Positions 58,532 through 64,000 of a stretch of DNA of 64,000 bases are shown here, piece after piece. How positions within the stretch are numbered: position 1 is the stretch's first letter; each line of letters opens with the position of its first letter. Made by a program: the position numbers and the translations under genes. The notes beneath the pieces are model-generated. The model did no database searches, was not told the DNA's origin, and saw only the letters and a list, made by a program, of their open reading frames with translations. Origin of the DNA: Acanthosepion lycidas (lineage: Eukaryota; Mollusca; Cephalopoda; Sepiida; Sepiidae); contig OZ010578.1 of assembly GCA_963932145.1 (NCBI GenBank), forward strand, positions 18,046,827 to 18,110,826, written 5' to 3'.

Positions 58532-58783
58532 GAGTGTAACACCAAGATTTCCAAATCGTGTAATAGCAACATTGTGCAATTGTGTTTTCTCTTTCTAGCT
58601 GATTAAATCAATGGTTTTTCAGTGGTTCTAACAATAAATCGAGTCGAGATTGTTAAACGACACATATAAGAACTTGGAAAAAAAGAAACTCAATTAGTTT
58701 AGTGTTGTTTGAGATAAGAAACAAGTTGTCGGATGGAAAATTATACTCTTACACGATTTGGACAATTTTCCTGTTACACTCGG
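58530..58783. mobile_element. 254 bp MITE with TA target duplication
   Basis: TA on both sides. Left end ccgagtgtaacaccaagatt and downstream ccaaatcgtgtaa; the right end, read on the minus strand, gives ccgagtgtaacaggaaaatt and ccaaatcgtgtaa. The inverted repeats are about 37 bp, imperfect. The interior has no transposase-like frame. TA duplication suggests Tc1/mariner mobilisation. Confidence 0.8.
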
Positions 58784-61760
58784 TATATATCAGTGATTCA
58801 CAAATAATGTTTTCTTTGGTCTGCATTTTCGTAATGGAAATTTGCTTGCGTCTCACCAAATTTTATGTGATAAAAAGTATATTTAAAAATAAAAAGAAAA
58901 CACAGGGAATATTAAATGGAGATAAACGTTTATTCGAAGTCTGAACATTATCAATGATAAGGCCCTCTTCCAATTTGCGTACCTGAGTAACTATATTCTT
59001 AATATTTGATATAAAGCGAAAATATATAAATGACAGAATTCTTCAATGATTGTTTATACTTATTTATACAGGAACTCATGCTGGTCATTACAATTAATCC
59101 GTAAAATTTTAGTTTTTGAAATCAGATTTAATTTTTGTATATGAATTTTTTCGTCTTTCTTTCATTCCGTCACCTCTTCTATACTCTTCTACCATTCCTA
59201 CTAGGCGCGCTGGTTCCTGTAGGAACCAATGATATATATGAACGCATTGAACTAATTTTGAATTTCTTAAAAAAATTTCTTAGACGACTCATTGTAAAAA
59301 AAAATAAAGCAGTATTTTAAAATGGTGTTTTCTAAATCATGTACATCCTTCAGGCTTTGAATATTTGTGCAAAAATTTACTGCTGTTTGTTCAAGTACCA
59401 CAGATGTGTTCTTTGGAATATTTTTTTTGGCTTTCGTTTCATTTTCTATTTTTTATTTCTACTCTATTCTCAAAATTAATATTTGTATGGCACTTACGTA
59501 GAATTGAAAAGCAACAGAATGAAAATAATATTGATATATGATTATAAGCAGAAATGTAAACCAATTGTACGTCAATGAAGATGCTCGTGTCCATAAGAAG
59601 TCACTTTAGTTATGGATGGTAAGAAGATGCTCACACCTTAGTTCAATATTATTTGTTTTTCATATTGTCTTTAAGTAAGCATTTGATAACCAGGGTTCGA
59701 AATGAAACTGAATTACTTTTCGTATATTAATACCACGATATCTTTATCTCAGTAACAAGATGATCTTTGTTATTGTGAATGCGTTAAAGAGCCTAGCAAC
59801 TTATGTCAATCCGAATAATAAAAGTATGATTTTGTTGTCTTGTCATAAAGGGAGGATAATTTCGAACATAGCCTCTATTGGTTTTTATTCGTTTTATTTG
59901 ATACTCGCTTCTTGTTGCAATCCGAAACATTTAGTAACAACGAAGTAATATATTTATGATTTGTAGTCAGACACACTTCATAAAACTTAAATACACATCA
60001 AGATATTTGTGGCGACATCTTCTGAGCCATTGCAGAAATAAGTGGGAATAATTAATAATGACTTCGTTGCTCAAAACTTCACTGCGTTTATGTAGAGAAG
60101 CCCGGTTATCCTGTCGTTTAACGGTTTACCTTCGAGATCATTTTGTATTTAATGTCTTATGAGATGAGGAACGCCTTTCCTGTGAAAGATTTGAAACTTA
60201 CAGATTTTTCTATTTCATTAAAGCAGATTTTAAACATGCGAAATTTCTCTTCTCTTTAAATCCCCCCTTCATTATTCCATTGATTATTTTCTTATTTCGG
60301 TCTAAGTTCCTATTGAAATCAAGCAGCTTCGTGGATCTTATCTGGGATATGTGAGTGCTTTACGTGAAAGGCTTGAACAAATAAGACTGCAATTAAAAAA
60401 ATGTAGCAGTAAAAGAGCTGATTATTTAAACGGTACAGTTTGATCAAGAAATAATTTTGACTAAATGCAAAGTAATATTTTATTTCGATAGATTATTAAC
60501 AATGAGTAAGGGATGTAATCGCTCATAAATTTATTGGCTTAAATTTATTTACCTACCTTTCCACTTCAGATGAGACAGGAAATAGTTTAATAAATAAACA
60601 TCGATAACTATTATATAGTTTTTATTTTACTCCACCATGTTTTTGAAATTAAATAGCGCTTTATCCCTTGCTTCCTGTTTGGGATTATGTTTCCCACTAC
60701 TTTTAATTCAACTCTGTAATTCAAATGACCCCGCCTAATCTCTTTATTTTTCTCTATAGAAATAGAAATATTCGTCTATCGTCCTTTTCCCACTCCTCCC
60801 CTGTCTTTTGAACGGGAGTAGAAATTTCCCTCTTGTTTCTTGTTTACATTGTATTTTTGTTTCCTTCTTAAGTAATCTCATACTTTTGCACTCCCACTAA
60901 CCTCTTGCGGCTTAGAGGCATTATCGCCTTGTGTGGAGTGAATCGATTTTTCATGTTTCCCGTCGTCAAAATGGAATAATATTCATGCAGGATTGACTAG
61001 GCGTAACGTACGTGTTGAGTAACAAAGGAACAAAGACACCTACAGAATTACAATATATAGTAAAACGCTGATGGAAGCAATCTAAACCTTGCGATAATCT
61101 ATTGATCCGATTCTGATCTCTCGTAGTTTTAATCTTTAAAAAAGAGAACATATATGTTTTGAAATAATCCTACTTCTGGCTGAGCATATTTCATTAATTG
61201 GAAATATTTACAAAGTAAAACTATGAAAGTGAATCCAATCTCTACATCAGTATAATCCAGACTTAAATATTATTACGAAATTATCTTGAACACATTTTCA
61301 TTTTATTTGAATTTGATTAAATATCTTTGAATTCTTTAAATTTGTGCGATATAAAAACGTTCAGAAGAGGTTGCAATGCAGACATCCTGAATATCGAGTC
61401 AAAAAAGATTGCAGATTTGATAATTTATCAGTAAACCTGTAAACAATATGTAAAATCTGCCGATGGCAATTCTACAAAATTTTTATGTTCACAACATTCT
61501 GAAGTTGTTTAGAGGATAGAATCAAAGCTCATTCAGATAAATATACGAATTTTGTTTACTTTTATATTTTCAGTCTGTGACGATGTAATCTAATGAATAT
61601 TTATATATTTGAGTATATTGCTTTTAATTTTGCCAGTAAATGCAGCCATATCTTTTTACATAGCAAATTCTATCATCACACGTAGTTTTTCTAAACTTTG
61701 CATTCCTTTTTTTATTAATTTATAACCATCTAAGTTACTTTCTCTACACAGCATGCCGAC

Positions 61761-61764
<4 letters not shown>
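58784..61764. other. anonymous AT-rich DNA
   Basis: Frames of about 60-80 codons only. 60,775-60,950 resembles the 3' UTR of the LINE family at 26.2 and 39.8 kb (aacctcttgcggcttagagg, ccttgtgtggagtgaatcg). 59,690-59,705 has a lone B-box-like ggttcgaaat. Nothing else recognised. Confidence 0.4.

Positions 61765-61805
<41 letters not shown>
61765..61805. repeat. (ATCT)n microsatellite
   Basis: About ten ATCT units. Confidence 0.95.
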
Positions 61806-61894
61806 CATGATGAGATGGGTAAATTTTTGCCATTTATTTTAATTTTATGCATGTGAGTTGTTTTTGATTTTGTCGAATGCACAGTATAGTAGGG

Positions 61895-62345
61895 TCAGTT
61901 GGGCACCGTCTGTGAGAAAAAAGACCACCATAATGCAATTCAGTCCGCCAGAAATTTGGAAACGGCATGTTGTGCTGCTTGGAATTCGAACCGAAAGCTC
62001 CAATAGGAATATTTTAGAGTGTTTTAGTGCGCATCTGAGGAAAATGACGATGACTGCGAAATAGTTGAACGAGTCTAATGGTAATTAGGAAAGTGTTTGG
62101 AGAGAACATTGTGATTGCGAAGTTATGCTTCCATTCATCATCGCAGGCTCAACACGGAGGTAGTGCTGTCCTGGGTCAAGGGAGTGATTGCCGGAAGACC
62201 TATGACTAGCAAATGGACTCTTCACTATGCCACACAAGCACGGGAACCAGTCATACCTGTCAGGCAATTTCTGCGACCGCGTCACCCCATATATCAGGCG
62301 AAATAACTCCCAATATTGTAATCCATTTGATTATTAAGTGTGGAA
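61895..62345 (+). pseudogene. internally deleted mariner-like transposase relic
   Basis: The plus strand first reads an N-terminal piece (WKRHVVLLGIRTESSNRNIL, then KMTMTAK). It jumps after stops near 62,060-62,090 to VMLPFII, NTEVVLSWVKGVIAGRP, then by frameshift to LFTMPHKH, YLSGNFCDRVTPYI and NSQYCNPFDY, a stop and VW. These align with QQDSAPCHTS, WLSDNFCDHVTPNIW and NSPDCNPLDYYVW of mariner/maT transposases. The central part, with the first catalytic D, is missing. The relic stops at the (ATCT)n tract. Same family as 36,874-37,225. Confidence 0.7.
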
Positions 62346-62356
62346 TATTTCCTTTC

Positions 62357-62419
<63 letters not shown>
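62357..62419. repeat. (ATCT)n microsatellite
   Basis: About 15 units, at the 3' break of the mariner relic. Confidence 0.95.
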
Positions 62420-64000
62420 ATAAATGTATGTTTATGTCTTCGTTTTGTTATTCTACAAGTTCCCAGCTTTTAACCCTTACATATATGAATATATAGTCTT
62501 AAGCAAAAAATAATATATGTCTATTACTACAAACAATATTTAAAAATATGTAGAAAAAGATTAAATTCTATGCTTCAGACTGTGAACAAAACTGAATAAA
62601 ATTAATATTTTTTTTAATATCAAGGAATTCAAGGGGATTTTCTCTTCTGAATTTTCTATTTCAGCGCCTTCAGATATTTAATATTAATTAGGCGAGAATA
62701 ATTTACAAAATGCGAAAATAAAACGTTTTAAAGAAGCTTTAAGGCAAACGAATTCATTGCTCTATGGTAGGGTCTGAACAACGCTGACTGCACTCAACTG
62801 AACGGCTATGGACCACCATTATTCACCTTTGGATTCAAGTATATACAAGAACAAATTTTATCTATGAAAATAATCATATTTAAAAAGAAAACACAATTAA
62901 GTATTGCCATAATACAAAACAGATTGATATATCCTGAAATGTTTTGAATATCAAAATGTTTTGAAAACCTTGACATTTCTTTGCTATAATTACAGTAGTA
63001 TGAAATATAGCTTATTTTTGAATTAGAAAAATATTTTTAAATTTGCGATGTAAGACACGCGGAAATATATCCCCAAATAACACTAATCTAATACATCTAC
63101 ATCCGACAGTATGTTAAATGTTTCATCAGAAAATTTGAATTATATGTTACTGCATGTAACTAAATTATTGCTCTATCTCTATAGGATGTTTAACTAATAA
63201 TTCAGCAAGATGTTTTAATTTTTTTCTCAATGATTGAACATATGAGGATATCTATTGACACTAATGGTAATATTAACCGTTTCCCTACAAGGAAACATTT
63301 GACATTCTCTGACCGAGAAGCCAGTACTATTTTCTTTGAAATTATAAATTATTTTCCCTTAAACAAGGAAAACAGATTTCTGAAGTTCAGTCGTTGTTAT
63401 CACTCTGTCTAATATTGATAGGTGTTTGCTTCCTAACCTTCTGTTTAATGTAGTGTGGATTGTTAACATCTAGATTATTTCCTCTTCGAGTTGCTTGTGG
63501 TATTAATTTTAGTTGTTACTGCTTTTGCTAGTATACGTTAAATGATATGGTTTCTGTCATTTGGTAAATTTCTTTCATTGTCATTCCATCCACTGTCTTA
63601 AAATAAGGGTGATATTTGCCAGGGACCTTAGTGTGTATTCCTTTTTTTACATTTGACCTTAGGAATTCGCTGGATAGAGATTAGATATTTCTGGATATAT
63701 GAAAGTCTCGATTTTACAAGGTTATTTTATATCATGTCTTAAGATTTCAGTTTGATGTTTCGTTTCTTTTTAGCTCAAGTGACAACAGGAAAAGCGTAGC
63801 AAATAAACTTTAAGTTTGAAATTTAGGTTAATCGGTAACTATAGGCAAGACTAAACGCCATGTTTTCATAGGTGATATATTATACTCTCTAATCTTCCAA
63901 TAGATTTTTTTCAGGTGATGTTTAGTTATTTTACTTGTTTTTCTGACGTTCATTTCCAGATTTTGTAGCGCTACCACAGCTATTATAATTTAGCTGAGTG
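62420..64000. other. anonymous AT-rich DNA to window end
   Basis: A 60-codon frame at 63,230-63,412 has ordinary composition but no recognisable domain. Nothing else seen. Confidence 0.4.

Overview
This window looks like intergenic or intronic DNA from a large, AT-rich, repeat-saturated animal genome. A cephalopod mollusc such as an octopus is my best guess. The reasons are the very long (AT)n tracts, tRNA-headed SINEs with the body layout I associate with cephalopods, Penelope-like and RLE-type non-LTR retroelements, and Tc1/mariner relics side by side. The species is an inference. I found no convincing intact host gene. Every recognisable protein-coding stretch belongs to a transposable element and is broken by stops, frameshifts or truncation. 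One GC-rich exon-like island (9,228-9,437) is the only host-exon candidate.

Layout. 1-5 kb: Penelope-like element (PLE) remnant with a GIY-YIG domain on the minus strand, then a ~440 bp foldback whose outer arms carry hammerhead-like motifs. 5-9 kb: overlapping copies of an unidentified dispersed repeat. 9-13.4 kb: the GC island, then dense microsatellites. 13.8-15.9 kb: a second, different RT/GIY-YIG relic on the minus strand, a mariner-type MITE and PLE-type terminal motifs. 16-21 kb: a tRNA-SINE, an apparently perfect 172 bp tandem duplication and a SINE with a 5S rRNA-like plus tRNA-like head. 21.3 kb: a hairpin repeat with a second copy at 58.3 kb. 22.9-23.6 kb: an ancient ~32 bp minisatellite. 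25-33 kb: SINE, LINE and Tc1 fragments and an inverted pair of PLE-type motifs. 36-41.5 kb: a mariner relic, a LINE RT tail and two internally deleted Tc1-like elements sharing one deletion. 42.9 kb: the second mariner MITE. 43.9-44.7 kb: a 30 bp minisatellite. 45-46.8 kb: a probable LTR with a duplicated primer-binding-site-like leader. 47.7 kb: a second 5S-tRNA SINE. 48.3-54.9 kb: head-to-tail RLE-type (R4/Dong-like) non-LTR copies separated by (ATT)n. 55-64 kb: microsatellites, a SINE, a 254 bp MITE and an internally deleted mariner.

These are independent selfish elements at different ages, not a cooperating gene set. The most informative regions are the 48.3-54.9 kb retrotransposon chain, the hammerhead-like foldback and inverted pair, the 5S-tRNA chimeric SINEs, and the hairpin repeat with a matched arm change. 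All calls come from reading the sequence by eye and from family knowledge; no searches were run.
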